This document shows positions 26,755-34,258 of a stretch of 47,313 nt of DNA, one piece after another. The position numbers and the translations under genes are program-made. Within the stretch, counting starts at the first letter, position 1, and each line of letters starts with the position of its first letter. A model generated the notes under the pieces. It was not told the origin of the DNA. It made no database searches and saw only the letters and a program-made list of their open reading frames with translations. Source of the stretch: Methanothrix sp. (GTDB lineage Archaea > Halobacteriota > Methanosarcinia > Methanotrichales > Methanotrichaceae); contig NZ_JASFYM010000016.1 in NCBI RefSeq assembly GCF_030055635.1, positions 1 to 47,313 of the forward strand. The letters are read 5' to 3'.

Positions 26755-26841
26755 GAGGCACCTGCCTGATACTCCGGAAGGCTCCAGCTCCATAACCAGG
26801 CGCCATATCCGCTCGAATAAAAAGGTACGGGCCTGTCAGTA

Positions 26842-27198
26842 TTACAGGCTCTGCCAGGTCCCGTCCCTGAAGACCCGCAGCGATGAGCTGCTCTTCGCTG
26901 TGAAGATCGTCTTCGTCCAGTTCACCTCAAATGGCTCCCAGATCATCGTGGCCAGAGATCTGTTTCTGAAGTCGGACTGGACTGCCGTGAGCGGATAGGA
27001 GAATCCGCCAGTGTACGGCCTGTAAAAACTCAGCGGCTGCGATACAGGTACCTTTGTATAGAATATCGGGTCTGTGAAGTACTGCCTTATCTCGCTGTAG
27101 TCGGGCGACCCCACATACCCTCCCTCAAGCCAGTCAGCTGCATCAGCGCAGATCAGAGATACGATCAGAGCCAGGAACAGGATGGAGATTCGCGTCAT
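26842..27198 (-). CDS. Small secreted protein, function unknown
   Basis: A 118-residue protein with a clear signal peptide (MTRISILFLALIVSLICADA). The mature part is rich in Tyr, Phe and Trp (GGYVGSPDYSEIRQYF, FYRPYTGGFSYPL) with N-glycosylation-type sites (NRS, NWT). No family is recognised. TTAAATACA at about 27225-27233 on the minus strand may be its TATA box. It stands downstream of a divergent gap. Confidence 0.65.
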   Translation of the reverse strand: MTRISILFLALIVSLICADAADWLEGGYVGSPDYSEIRQYFTDPIFYTKVPVSQPLSFYRPYTGGFSYPLTAVQSDFRNRSLATMIWEPFEVNWTKTIFTAKSSSSLRVFRDGTWQSL

Positions 27199-27471
27199 AC
27201 AGATCCGCTGCTGTATTCGTGGGGATTGTATTTAAGCATGGTGTTGTCTGGTCTATTCATCGATAACCAAACCTGAGATCGCTTCAACTGTGTCGATGGG
27301 CCTTGACAGAATCAAGGCACAGAACGCCCTGATATTCGGGAGAAGAAGTCACAAAAAGCGGACTAGAGAAAGAAAGTGACATGGATACAAATTTTATAAG
27401 CAAGGATTTGGAAAACCGCAACTGCGATGTGCTCTTTTATGGTGGGAGTTTTACAGGATGGTATCACAAAT

Positions 27472-27482
27472 CTATTTATATA
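27472..27482 (+). promoter_or_regulatory. TATA box of membrane protein gene
   Basis: CTATTTATATA, about 25 bp before ATGs at 27495 and 27504. The spacing points to a leaderless or nearly leaderless transcript. Confidence 0.6.
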
Positions 27483-27494
27483 GTATCGTTCAAT

Positions 27495-28388
27495 ATGTGC
27501 ACCATGTTACCACGTTACAACCAAAAGTTGAGCGTGTTCTCTTTGGTGCTGTCATTGCTTTTAATTCTGAATTTCACATTGAGAACAAGCGCACAGCAGG
27601 TATCAAACATCTCAAATGCCACACTCATGATAGAAAACGCCACGCTGGGGATTAAAAATTTCACATCTTCATTGCAACCATGGTCAGTCTACCTTGTCAT
27701 CATCCTTCTTTTTGCTTTTGCAAGCCTCCCCATATTGTGGAACATCAAGGGCTTCTACGATCACATGAGAGATGTCCGGAATCTGCTGGGGGAGAAGTTG
27801 TCGACCGGATGCAACCAGGCTGAGCTGATCAATCTGGTAAAGGATGCTCTGACCATTCAGTCCAGCGGGATGCAGGGCGTGGCCAGGGCCACGATGGCCC
27901 TGACGCTCTCTGTCATCCTCGGCGCCGCCATATTCCTGCTCATCTTAAACCCCTCTGCTCAGGAAAACTCGATGCTGAAGGACATACTCCTTGCGCTGAC
28001 CGGAGCTATCTCTTCAATAATCGGATTCTACTTCGGCGGGCGCGCCACGCAGAGCACTGAGCAACAAAAAGGAGGCGGTGGTTCTCCAGCGCCATCTCAA
28101 GCAGCCAAGCTAGAAATCACCAGCTTCGATCCAAAGGACTCTTCTACAACCAAACCAGGTAATGTGAAGCTCTCCTGCACCGTTAAAAATCCATCCGGAA
28201 GGCCCCTCCAGTACAAGTTCGAGGTCTGGGACGAGAATAATAACTGGGTGAATGGAACTAACTATCAGAAAGATAGCTACTGGACGTGGAATAATGCTGC
28301 AAAGGGCAAATACGTTATACGCGTTTCTGTGAAAGACGATATCGGAGGATACGCCGAGAAGGAGAATAAAATCGAGATAAAAGATTAA
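27495..28388 (+). CDS. Membrane protein with C-terminal Ig-like domain
   Basis: A 297-residue protein from the ATG at 27495; 27504 is equally possible and the frame is open to 27381. An N-terminal signal/anchor (LSVFSLVLSLLLILNFTL) is followed by an Asn-glycosylation-rich stretch, a second TM (VYLVIILLFAFASLPILW), a cytoplasmic helical part, TM3 (LTLSVILGAAIFLLIL) and TM4 (LLALTGAISSIIGFYFGG). A Gly/Pro/Ser linker leads to an Ig-like domain of about 85 residues (LEITSFDPKDSSTT to the end), like domains that contact ligands outside the cell. The family is unknown. Confidence 0.7.
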   Translation: MCTMLPRYNQKLSVFSLVLSLLLILNFTLRTSAQQVSNISNATLMIENATLGIKNFTSSLQPWSVYLVIILLFAFASLPILWNIKGFYDHMRDVRNLLGEKLSTGCNQAELINLVKDALTIQSSGMQGVARATMALTLSVILGAAIFLLILNPSAQENSMLKDILLALTGAISSIIGFYFGGRATQSTEQQKGGGGSPAPSQAAKLEITSFDPKDSSTTKPGNVKLSCTVKNPSGRPLQYKFEVWDENNNWVNGTNYQKDSYWTWNNAAKGKYVIRVSVKDDIGGYAEKENKIEIKD

Positions 28389-28394
28389 ATATTT

Positions 28395-29132
28395 TCATTC
28401 TTTTGCCAGCATATCGTAGAGGAACGCGGCCACCAGGGCACCGAGCACCGGACCTATGACGTATATCGGATAGTGGCTCCAGAGCACAGGGCCGCCCATG
28501 ATGTGGTCTATCAGGTAGGGGCCGAATGTCCTGGCGGGGTTCAGTGAGGAGCCGGCGATGTTACCTGTGGTCGTTATGATCCCACCGACTGTCAGGCCTA
28601 TCACAAGCCCGGCGAACCCCTGGGGCGCCCGCTCGTCAACAGCCACCCCCATGATCACGAGCATCAGCAGGAACGTCCCTATCGCCTCCGCGAGCACAGC
28701 CTGTCCGAACGATATGCCGGGGAACGGCGCTGTCGCTCCGAGCCCGCCGACAATCACAGCATCAGATCCGGCGCTTGCTGCGAAGAGCAGGGATCCTAAA
28801 GAGGCGCCTATCAGCTGCGCCGCTATGTAAGGAATCACCTCGCTGCTCGGAAACCTCCGGGTGGCCCAGAGCGCTATAGTCACAGCCGGGTTTATGTGCG
28901 CCCCTGAGACCCTCCCCAGAGCGTATATGACGCCTGCGATCGCTATGGCGAACGCCATGCCTATTGCGAACCAGTCTCCGAGGCCACCAAGAGCCCCGAT
29001 CCCGATGTTGAAGGGGTTCGGCGGGCTGGAGCCCCTCGAGATCATGAGCGTTATGGCAGCAGCTCCAGCGCCGAAGTAGACAAGAATCGCTGTCCCGATG
29101 AGCTCAGCAACACATCTCTTAGCCAGGGACAT
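28395..29132 (-). CDS. Aquaporin (MIP family, AqpM-like)
   Basis: A 245-residue channel with six hydrophobic segments and both NPA boxes: HINPAVT and SLNPARTFG. It conducts water and possibly small uncharged solutes or gases such as glycerol, CO2 or H2S, as proposed for AqpM. The second half has the Arg after NPA that forms the selectivity filter. It starts 3 bp after the DUF2180 stop, with GGGATGAG before its ATG, and is the last gene of the operon with DUF2193. Confidence 0.93.
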   Translation of the reverse strand: MSLAKRCVAELIGTAILVYFGAGAAAITLMISRGSSPPNPFNIGIGALGGLGDWFAIGMAFAIAIAGVIYALGRVSGAHINPAVTIALWATRRFPSSEVIPYIAAQLIGASLGSLLFAASAGSDAVIVGGLGATAPFPGISFGQAVLAEAIGTFLLMLVIMGVAVDERAPQGFAGLVIGLTVGGIITTTGNIAGSSLNPARTFGPYLIDHIMGGPVLWSHYPIYVIGPVLGALVAAFLYDMLAKE

Positions 29133-29135
29133 ATC

Positions 29136-29345
29136 TCATCCCTCATGGTATACAGCGTAGCATGGCTTGCAGAGGATCCTGGGAAGCTTTCTCTTCAGCT
29201 TCTTCGAGGGGAAGGGATACCCTCCCTCCCAGACCTCTATCTCATCCCTGACGAGATGATCCATGCAGACGCCCATCCCGCAGACTATGCATATCGCGAC
29301 CGCCTCGGTGGTTTTGCCCTCGATGGCGCAGAGATAGCATCTCAT
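29136..29345 (-). CDS. DUF2180 zinc-binding protein
   Basis: A 69-residue protein with two cysteine clusters (CYLCAIEG, CIVCGMGVCMDH) and a later CKPC, the treble-clef/zinc-ribbon layout of the archaeal DUF2180 family. The conserved core WEGGYPFPSKKLKRKLPRIL is present. The function is unknown; it probably binds Zn(II). It sits between DUF2193 (8 bp upstream) and the aquaporin gene (3 bp downstream), so all three share a transcript. Confidence 0.85.
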   Translation of the reverse strand: MRCYLCAIEGKTTEAVAICIVCGMGVCMDHLVRDEIEVWEGGYPFPSKKLKRKLPRILCKPCYAVYHEG

Positions 29346-29353
29346 TCAATCCC

Positions 29354-30853
29354 TCACACCGCTTCCTTCCACTGGCAGTACTGATGCCTGAAGTCTATCA
29401 GCGACGCAGCAGCGCAGTCCTTGCACACCCTTGCAGGCGATGCAGCCTTTTCCTTGTGCAGGGCTATTATGTTGGTCATCATCGTGGCAGTCACAGGCTC
29501 GCTTGTGAGCAGGCATGGATAATCAGCAAGCCTCATGAGCGCGGAGAATCTGACGGATATGGCGCATCCCGGATACGCATACCTCTGCGGGTTCATCAGG
29601 ACATCATTCCTGTGTATCGGATCGAGATCGACATCGAATCCCAGGACCTTCGGGACGACCTTCGTCTTCGCGCCGTTCCTCATGCGCATTGCCTTGTCGA
29701 GGTACTTCCAGCCTCTGAGTATCATATCCATGAAGTCGCAGTTGTGGAGCTCCGCAGCCGCGCTTCTCGTCGGGTAAAGCTGCACGTAGTTGTGGAATCT
29801 CTTGGTGAGAAGATCCACGATCATTATCGCGTTGAACCCATCGAGCTCCAGGATGTGCTCGACAGCGCATGCTGATGCGCCGGTGGCAAGGGCGAGCGGC
29901 TGGTACTCATTCTTGAACTTATCGACAGCATTGTTAAGCGTCGACTCCATGACCTCTGTTGTGGCCTCGATGGTCGCCATCACCACATCATCCTTGCACA
30001 TGTTGAATGTCGACTGGGCGATGTGATGCGCTATGTCCCCAACGCAGTATGCTGGCACCGTGACGATGTTGCCGTAGTGCACGCCATCATCCATTGCAGC
30101 TTTGACCGCGCCCTTCATCCTGCTCTTGTAGCTCTGCATGTACTTTCTCACATCGAACGACGTGTGTCCCGCAGCATCCATCAGCTTCGCCTGCGCCTCG
30201 ATGGGTGTTCTGTACACCATCTGGATCATCTCGATCTCCTTCCTGATCGCATCTGAGAGCGTGGCCCCCTTCTCGATCTCGTGCGCGAAGACCTCGCCTA
30301 TGCCATAGGATGTGTTCATGCCCCAGGATTTGGCTGCGAGTATCGCCTGCTTGTGGTGCTCCGGAATATCCACTGTCTTCAGTATCCTGTTCACGACGTT
30401 GCTCGTCGATCCGGGGATCAGCGCGAAATCAACGACGCATGTCGGACCGTAGAACCCGCCGTACCTCCTGACCACCTCCAGTCCGATCAGCGCCTCCGCC
30501 TTTCCCACTGCCTGTATGAACGCCTCGACGCTCTTCCTGAACTTCTCGTCCTCCTCGTATAGTATCTCCATTATGGCCGGCGTCTGGTAGTGCTCCACAA
30601 AGGGATCGTCCTCCGGACGTATCGTCTTCGTGAGGGAGCTCAGTATGTCGTAGTGCGCGTTCACAGAGTCGACGTGTAGCTTTATCACGGCCTTTGATTG
30701 GCCGTCCGCGACCTTCATCTTGTTGACAACATCGACATACGCCTTTGTATCCGATACGACGAAGTCCTGGCCTCTCTTTCTCTTCACGGTCTCAACATCT
30801 GCACGCTGGGCCATCATGGCCTCGTCAACCATTTTTTTGTATAGATCTGACAT
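29354..30853 (-). CDS. DUF2193 family protein (methanogen-specific)
   Basis: A 499-residue cytoplasmic protein that I recall as DUF2193, a family largely limited to methanogens. The function is unknown. Visible blocks are YGGFYGPTCVVDFALIPGST, KSWGMNTSYGIGEVFAHEIE, VHYGNIVTVPAYCVGDIAHH, PGCAISVRFSALMRLADYPC and a C-terminal CKDCAAASL. The repeated cysteine and histidine positions suggest a metal or iron-sulfur cofactor. I chose the ATG at 30853 because GGTGG precedes it, over a GTG at 30862. It opens the operon DUF2193-DUF2180-aquaporin. Confidence 0.78.
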   Translation of the reverse strand: MSDLYKKMVDEAMMAQRADVETVKRKRGQDFVVSDTKAYVDVVNKMKVADGQSKAVIKLHVDSVNAHYDILSSLTKTIRPEDDPFVEHYQTPAIMEILYEEDEKFRKSVEAFIQAVGKAEALIGLEVVRRYGGFYGPTCVVDFALIPGSTSNVVNRILKTVDIPEHHKQAILAAKSWGMNTSYGIGEVFAHEIEKGATLSDAIRKEIEMIQMVYRTPIEAQAKLMDAAGHTSFDVRKYMQSYKSRMKGAVKAAMDDGVHYGNIVTVPAYCVGDIAHHIAQSTFNMCKDDVVMATIEATTEVMESTLNNAVDKFKNEYQPLALATGASACAVEHILELDGFNAIMIVDLLTKRFHNYVQLYPTRSAAAELHNCDFMDMILRGWKYLDKAMRMRNGAKTKVVPKVLGFDVDLDPIHRNDVLMNPQRYAYPGCAISVRFSALMRLADYPCLLTSEPVTATMMTNIIALHKEKAASPARVCKDCAAASLIDFRHQYCQWKEAV

Positions 30854-31091
30854 GCCCACCACTCCATCTAATGAGGGATTTGGGTATCATGCGCATCACT
30901 GCCCTAAAATACGTATAACTGCCCTCAAACCCCAATAGCACTAAGGTTAATCACGGATATAAGAATTTCGTTTTGTTGTTTGCTAGCACAGTTCAATCAA
31001 AAAAGTCGTCTCAACTGAATCAGCAATGTGGCAGGTGAAGAATCTTTGAATTCGTGGAGCGACTATCGATAGGCATGCTCAAATACTGAGG

Positions 31092-31235
31092 TTAGCAGCC
31101 CCATGGGCTGCTGATAAATGGTCTCTTTCTCCTGGGCATCCTGGGCTCAGGATTCGGCTCCGGCTTCTCCCAGTCGTAAACGCCAAACCAGCTCATTTGA
31201 GCCACACCATACATGCACGCATCTCTCTCGAACAT
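31092..31235 (-). CDS. Possible small protein (47 aa), or pseudogene piece
   Basis: The frame reads MFERDACMYGVAQMSWFGVY, then a Pro/Glu/Arg-rich tail ending SSPWGC. Codon choice (GAG, AAG, AGG, CCG) matches real genes of this genome. A TATA-like CTTATATTC sits about 25-30 bp before the ATG. The open frame also continues upstream of the ATG without a stop for about 17 codons. With one frameshift near 31250 it would join the IDLNDT-containing frame of the repeat segment, so it may instead be the rest of a decayed gene. No family is recognised. Confidence 0.35.
   Translation of the reverse strand: MFERDACMYGVAQMSWFGVYDWEKPEPNPEPRMPRRKRPFISSPWGC
31094..31112. terminator. Perfect 8-bp hairpin
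   Basis: AGCAGCCC (31094-31101), loop CAT, GGGCTGCT (31105-31112). It overlaps the stop codon of the possible small ORF on the minus strand. It has no strong T-run, so a termination role is only a guess. Confidence 0.35.
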
Positions 31236-31287
31236 ACCGGTCAGAATCTCTTCGACATTTGACGAATATAAGCTTTTGGGTCTGGAA

Positions 31288-31375
31288 TCGTATCATTGAG
31301 ATCAATGGCATTTGGCTTTGAAGGATGTGTGAAATGCTGCGTCGCTAGCTGTTGATTTCCTGCCAGACCATTCGA
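31288..31375 (-). repeat. Diverged repeat, copy B
   Basis: Positions 31288-31308 are identical to 9593-9613, with the palindrome CATTGAGATCAATG inside. Similarity continues to about 31375 with many substitutions and one indel. On the minus strand the frame reads HPSKPNAIDLNDT, matching NPAKSHSIDLNDT in copy A. Confidence 0.5.
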
Positions 31376-31462
31376 TGATTCGAGTCCGGGATCCGATGCC
31401 CTCCGCGGAATCCTCTGTGCCTGGCGGGTGCTGCGGTTTCTCTGCCTCCTTTCTGGAGCAGT

Positions 31463-31473
31463 AATTATATACC
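31463..31473 (+). promoter_or_regulatory. TATA box of the asd-ahb operon
   Basis: AATTATATACC, about 45 bp before the asd ATG at 31516. It is the only clear promoter for the five-gene chain that follows. Confidence 0.6.
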
Positions 31474-31515
31474 ACACCACCCTCTATGCCATCTCAGTTC
31501 AGAGGGTGATCGTTG

Positions 31516-32544
31516 ATGGCAAAGATCAAGGCAGGCGTCCTGGGAGCGACGGGCGCTGTGGGACAGCGTTTTATCGAAGGACTTAGGGATCATCCGTGGT
31601 TCGAGCTCACGAGCCTGGCAGCATCTGACAGAAGCGCAGGGAAGAAGTACCGGGAGGCTGCGAAATGGAGGCTTGAGAGCGAGCTGCCGGATGAGTTTGC
31701 GGATATGACCGTTGTCAGGGTCGATCCGAAGGAGGTAGACGCGGATATAGTATTCTCAGCACTTCCATCCGATGAGGCGAAGAAGGTTGAGGCTGAGTTC
31801 GCGGAGGCCGGGTTCGTCGTCGCCTCGAACACCGCGACAAACAGGATGGTTCCGGATGTCCCTCTGCTCATACCCGAATGCAACCCTGATCACATAGATC
31901 TCATAAAGGTCCAGAAGGAGCGGCGGGGCTGGGAGGGCTACATCACCACGAATCCAAACTGCACCACCATCATGTTCGCGCTAACGCTCAAGCCGCTGAT
32001 GCAGTTCGGCATAGAGAGCGTTCATGTAGCTTCGATGCAGGCTGTCAGCGGCGCCGGATATGAGGGAGTGCCATCCATGGCGATCCTGGACAACATCATC
32101 CCCTACATCGCAGGCGAGGAGGAGAAGGTCGAGACCGAGGCCCAGAAGATCCTGGGAAGGTTTGATGGGGAGAAGATAGTGCCTGCGGATTTCACAGTCA
32201 GCGCGAGCTGTCATCGTGTCCCGGTTATGGATGGCCATACAGAGGCTGTCTGGGTCAGGATGAGGGAAGATCCCACACCGGCTGAGGTCAGGCAGGCATT
32301 CCTGGACTTCAACCCAGGGCTGGATGATCTCCCGACATCCCCAAAGAGGGCTATCATAGTGAGGGATGAGCCGGACAGGCCGCAGCCCAGGCTGGACAGG
32401 AACGCAGGTAGGGGCATGTCAGTCTCTGTGGGAAGGATCAGGCCTGGTATCAGGTACATCTGCATGGGCCACAACACAATACGCGGTGCGGCAGGAGCGA
32501 GCATACTGAACGCCGAGCTTCTCCACAAAAAGGGTCTGCTCTGA
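31516..32544 (+). CDS. asd: Aspartate-semialdehyde dehydrogenase (archaeal type)
   Basis: A 342-residue enzyme that reduces aspartyl phosphate with NADPH for lysine/threonine/methionine synthesis. The nucleotide-binding GATGAVGQ is at the start, the catalytic cysteine C149 is in NPNCTTIM, and [16 protein letters not shown] follows. The short, fungal/archaeal-type Asd form fits the length. A GGGTGATC ribosome site precedes the ATG; a TTG one codon earlier is also open. The ahbD-like gene begins 0 bp after its stop (TGA then ATG). Confidence 0.95.
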   Translation: MAKIKAGVLGATGAVGQRFIEGLRDHPWFELTSLAASDRSAGKKYREAAKWRLESELPDEFADMTVVRVDPKEVDADIVFSALPSDEAKKVEAEFAEAGFVVASNTATNRMVPDVPLLIPECNPDHIDLIKVQKERRGWEGYITTNPNCTTIMFALTLKPLMQFGIESVHVASMQAVSGAGYEGVPSMAILDNIIPYIAGEEEKVETEAQKILGRFDGEKIVPADFTVSASCHRVPVMDGHTEAVWVRMREDPTPAEVRQAFLDFNPGLDDLPTSPKRAIIVRDEPDRPQPRLDRNAGRGMSVSVGRIRPGIRYICMGHNTIRGAAGASILNAELLHKKGLL

Positions 32545-33522
32545 ATGCTGCTCGTAGCCTGGGAGTCGACAGGAGCCTGCAACCTGAGCTGCAGCTACTG
32601 CAGGGCGTCTGCCGAGCCGGCGCCATCTGCAAACGAGCTAAGCACAGATGAGATCAAGCGCCTGATCAGAGAGATCGCCCCCCTAGGGGCGATGCTGATA
32701 ATCTCCGGAGGCGAGCCCCTGCTCCGGTCAGATCTCTTCGAGGTTGCGAAGTACGCAGTGAACTCCGGAGTCAGGGTCTCCCTCGCCACAAACGGCACGC
32801 TCATAACACCTGAGATCGTGGACCGGATTCTTCTCTCAGGGATATCCAGGGTGAGCATAAGTCTTGATGGAGCTAGCGCCGAGACGAACGACGCGACGAG
32901 AGGAGAGGGCTCTTTTGATCTGGCCCTCCGCGGCATGCGGGCGCTGAGTGGGAGGGTTGAGTTCCAGATCAACATGACGGTCACACCAAGAAACGCCGAT
33001 GACCTGGATCCACTTCTGGATCTCGCAGAGAGGGAGGGCGCGGCAGCTGTGCACGTATTCTTCATGGTACCCACAGGCAGGGGCAGAGCTGTGGATGGCA
33101 TCTCGCCGGAGATGCAGAGATCCCTTCTTGATAGAATCGCATCGGAAGAGCGATCGATCGAGATCCGTCCCACGTGCGCGCCGCAGTACGGAAGGGTGCT
33201 CGTGGAGAAGGGCCGATCACAGGGGCACAGCGCTGGAGGATGCATAGCGGGAATAAGGTTTGTTTTCATCTCGAGAACTGGAGAGGTCTTTCCGTGCGGC
33301 TACTTCCCTGTATCAGCGGGCAGCATACGCGAGAGCTCTTTCTCGGAGATATGGAGCGGCTCACAGCTCCTGAAAGATCTCAGGGAGCGAAAGCTGAAGG
33401 GCAGATGCGGGAGCTGCGGTCATGTAAGAACGTGCGGCGGCTGCAGAGCGAGGGCATATGCGCTCACCGGCGATTATCTGGCGGAGGATCCGGCATGCGC
33501 CTGGAGGGGATCCATTGGATGA
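32545..33522 (+). CDS. ahbD: Radical SAM haem b synthase (AhbD-like)
   Basis: A 325-residue radical SAM/SPASM protein. The SAM-cluster cysteines are C12, C16 and C19 (CNLSCSYC). The C-terminal SPASM cluster cysteines include CGYF, CGSCGHVRTCGGC and the last Cys in DPAC. In the siroheme-based haem pathway AhbD converts Fe-coproporphyrin III to haem b. The start (LLVAWESTGACN) resembles AhbD more than AhbC; AhbC cannot be excluded. The next gene encodes a siroheme decarboxylase, which supports the assignment. It directly follows asd and its stop overlaps the next start. Confidence 0.78.
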   Translation: MLLVAWESTGACNLSCSYCRASAEPAPSANELSTDEIKRLIREIAPLGAMLIISGGEPLLRSDLFEVAKYAVNSGVRVSLATNGTLITPEIVDRILLSGISRVSISLDGASAETNDATRGEGSFDLALRGMRALSGRVEFQINMTVTPRNADDLDPLLDLAEREGAAAVHVFFMVPTGRGRAVDGISPEMQRSLLDRIASEERSIEIRPTCAPQYGRVLVEKGRSQGHSAGGCIAGIRFVFISRTGEVFPCGYFPVSAGSIRESSFSEIWSGSQLLKDLRERKLKGRCGSCGHVRTCGGCRARAYALTGDYLAEDPACAWRGSIG

Positions 33523-33964
33523 GATCGATCTGAGGATCCTCGCAGCGCTCCAGGAATCGTTTCCTCTTGTCGAGAGACCCTTTCTGGAGCTCGCGGAGAG
33601 CCTGGGCATCGAGGAGGATGAGCTCATAAGAAGAGTCTCCAGGCTGAAGGAGCTCGGGCTCATCCGCAGGATCGGGCCGATTCTGGATCTGAGACGCCTC
33701 GGCATGAGCGGAGTTCTCGTCGCGATGAAGGTATCTCCTGAAGATGCAGATAGCGTGAGCTCTGTTGTGAACGGGTACGATGAGGTATCGCACAACTATC
33801 TCAGGCCGAACGATAGCGGCTACAATCTTTGGTTCACCATATCAGCACCTGCGGAGCGTGCTGATGAGATAATATCGGAGATAAAGAGGAGGACCGGGCG
33901 GGAGATGCTCGTGCTCCCGACCATCAGGATTTTCAAGATAGGAGTCAAGTTTGACATCATTTGA
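33515..33964 (+). CDS. Siroheme decarboxylase subunit (AhbA/AhbB)
   Basis: A 149-residue Lrp/AsnC-like protein. Its N-terminal HTH (DEIDLRILAALQ to RIGPILDL) and C-terminal RAM-like part are the fold of siroheme decarboxylase, not a regulator. SHNYLRPNDSGYNLWFTI holds the active-site His/Tyr-type residues. AhbA and AhbB normally act as a pair; only one is here. The start is TTG at 33515 with an excellent GGAGGGG upstream, overlapping the end of ahbD. An open frame to 33458 is not needed. Confidence 0.82.
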   Translation: MDEIDLRILAALQESFPLVERPFLELAESLGIEEDELIRRVSRLKELGLIRRIGPILDLRRLGMSGVLVAMKVSPEDADSVSSVVNGYDEVSHNYLRPNDSGYNLWFTISAPAERADEIISEIKRRTGREMLVLPTIRIFKIGVKFDII

Positions 33965-33977
33965 GGAGGTTGAAGAT

Positions 33978-34247
33978 TTGGACAAACCTGTGCTGATAGA
34001 TTTCTTCGCGACCTGGTGCGGCCCCTGCAGGATGCAGACGCCTATAATGGAGGAGCTGGAGAAGAAGTACGGCGGGAGGATAGAGATCAAAAAGGTAGAT
34101 GTCGACAGCAACGTGGAGCTCGCGAACAGGTACAATATCATGGTGGTGCCGACGATAGTTCTTGAGAAGGACGGCAAGGAGGTGCGCCGCTGGCTTGGCG
34201 TCACGTCCAAAGAGGAGCTGAGCAGGGCGATCGATGAGATACTCTAG
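33978..34247 (+). CDS. trx: Thioredoxin
   Basis: A compact 89-residue thioredoxin with active site WCGPC (in FFATWCGPCRMQ) and the cis-proline segment MVVPTIVL. It is a cytoplasmic disulfide reductase. I placed the start at TTG 33978 because a perfect GGAGGT lies 7 bp before it; a TTG at 33951 inside the siroheme decarboxylase gene would add nine residues. Its stop (TAG) overlaps the Shine-Dalgarno of the next gene. Thioredoxin in a haem operon may keep the radical-SAM or iron-sulfur proteins reduced, but this is only inferred. Confidence 0.88.
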   Translation: MDKPVLIDFFATWCGPCRMQTPIMEELEKKYGGRIEIKKVDVDSNVELANRYNIMVVPTIVLEKDGKEVRRWLGVTSKEELSRAIDEIL

Positions 34248-34258
34248 GAGGCGGTCGC

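Larger units (their letters stand above)
30854..31515. other. Noncoding stretch with possible small gene, hairpin and repeat B
   Basis: A 660-bp divergent gap. It holds AT-rich DNA near 30930-30990 (DUF2193 promoter side), a perfect 8-bp hairpin at 31094-31112, a possible small ORF (31092-31235, minus), diverged repeat copy B (31288-31375) and the asd promoter at 31463-31473. Confidence 0.5.

Noticed and set aside
31241-31480. 79-aa minus ORF over repeat copy B
   Set aside because: The frame carries the IDLNDT remnant but no complete domain, and its N-terminal part looks random; I treat it as a relic.
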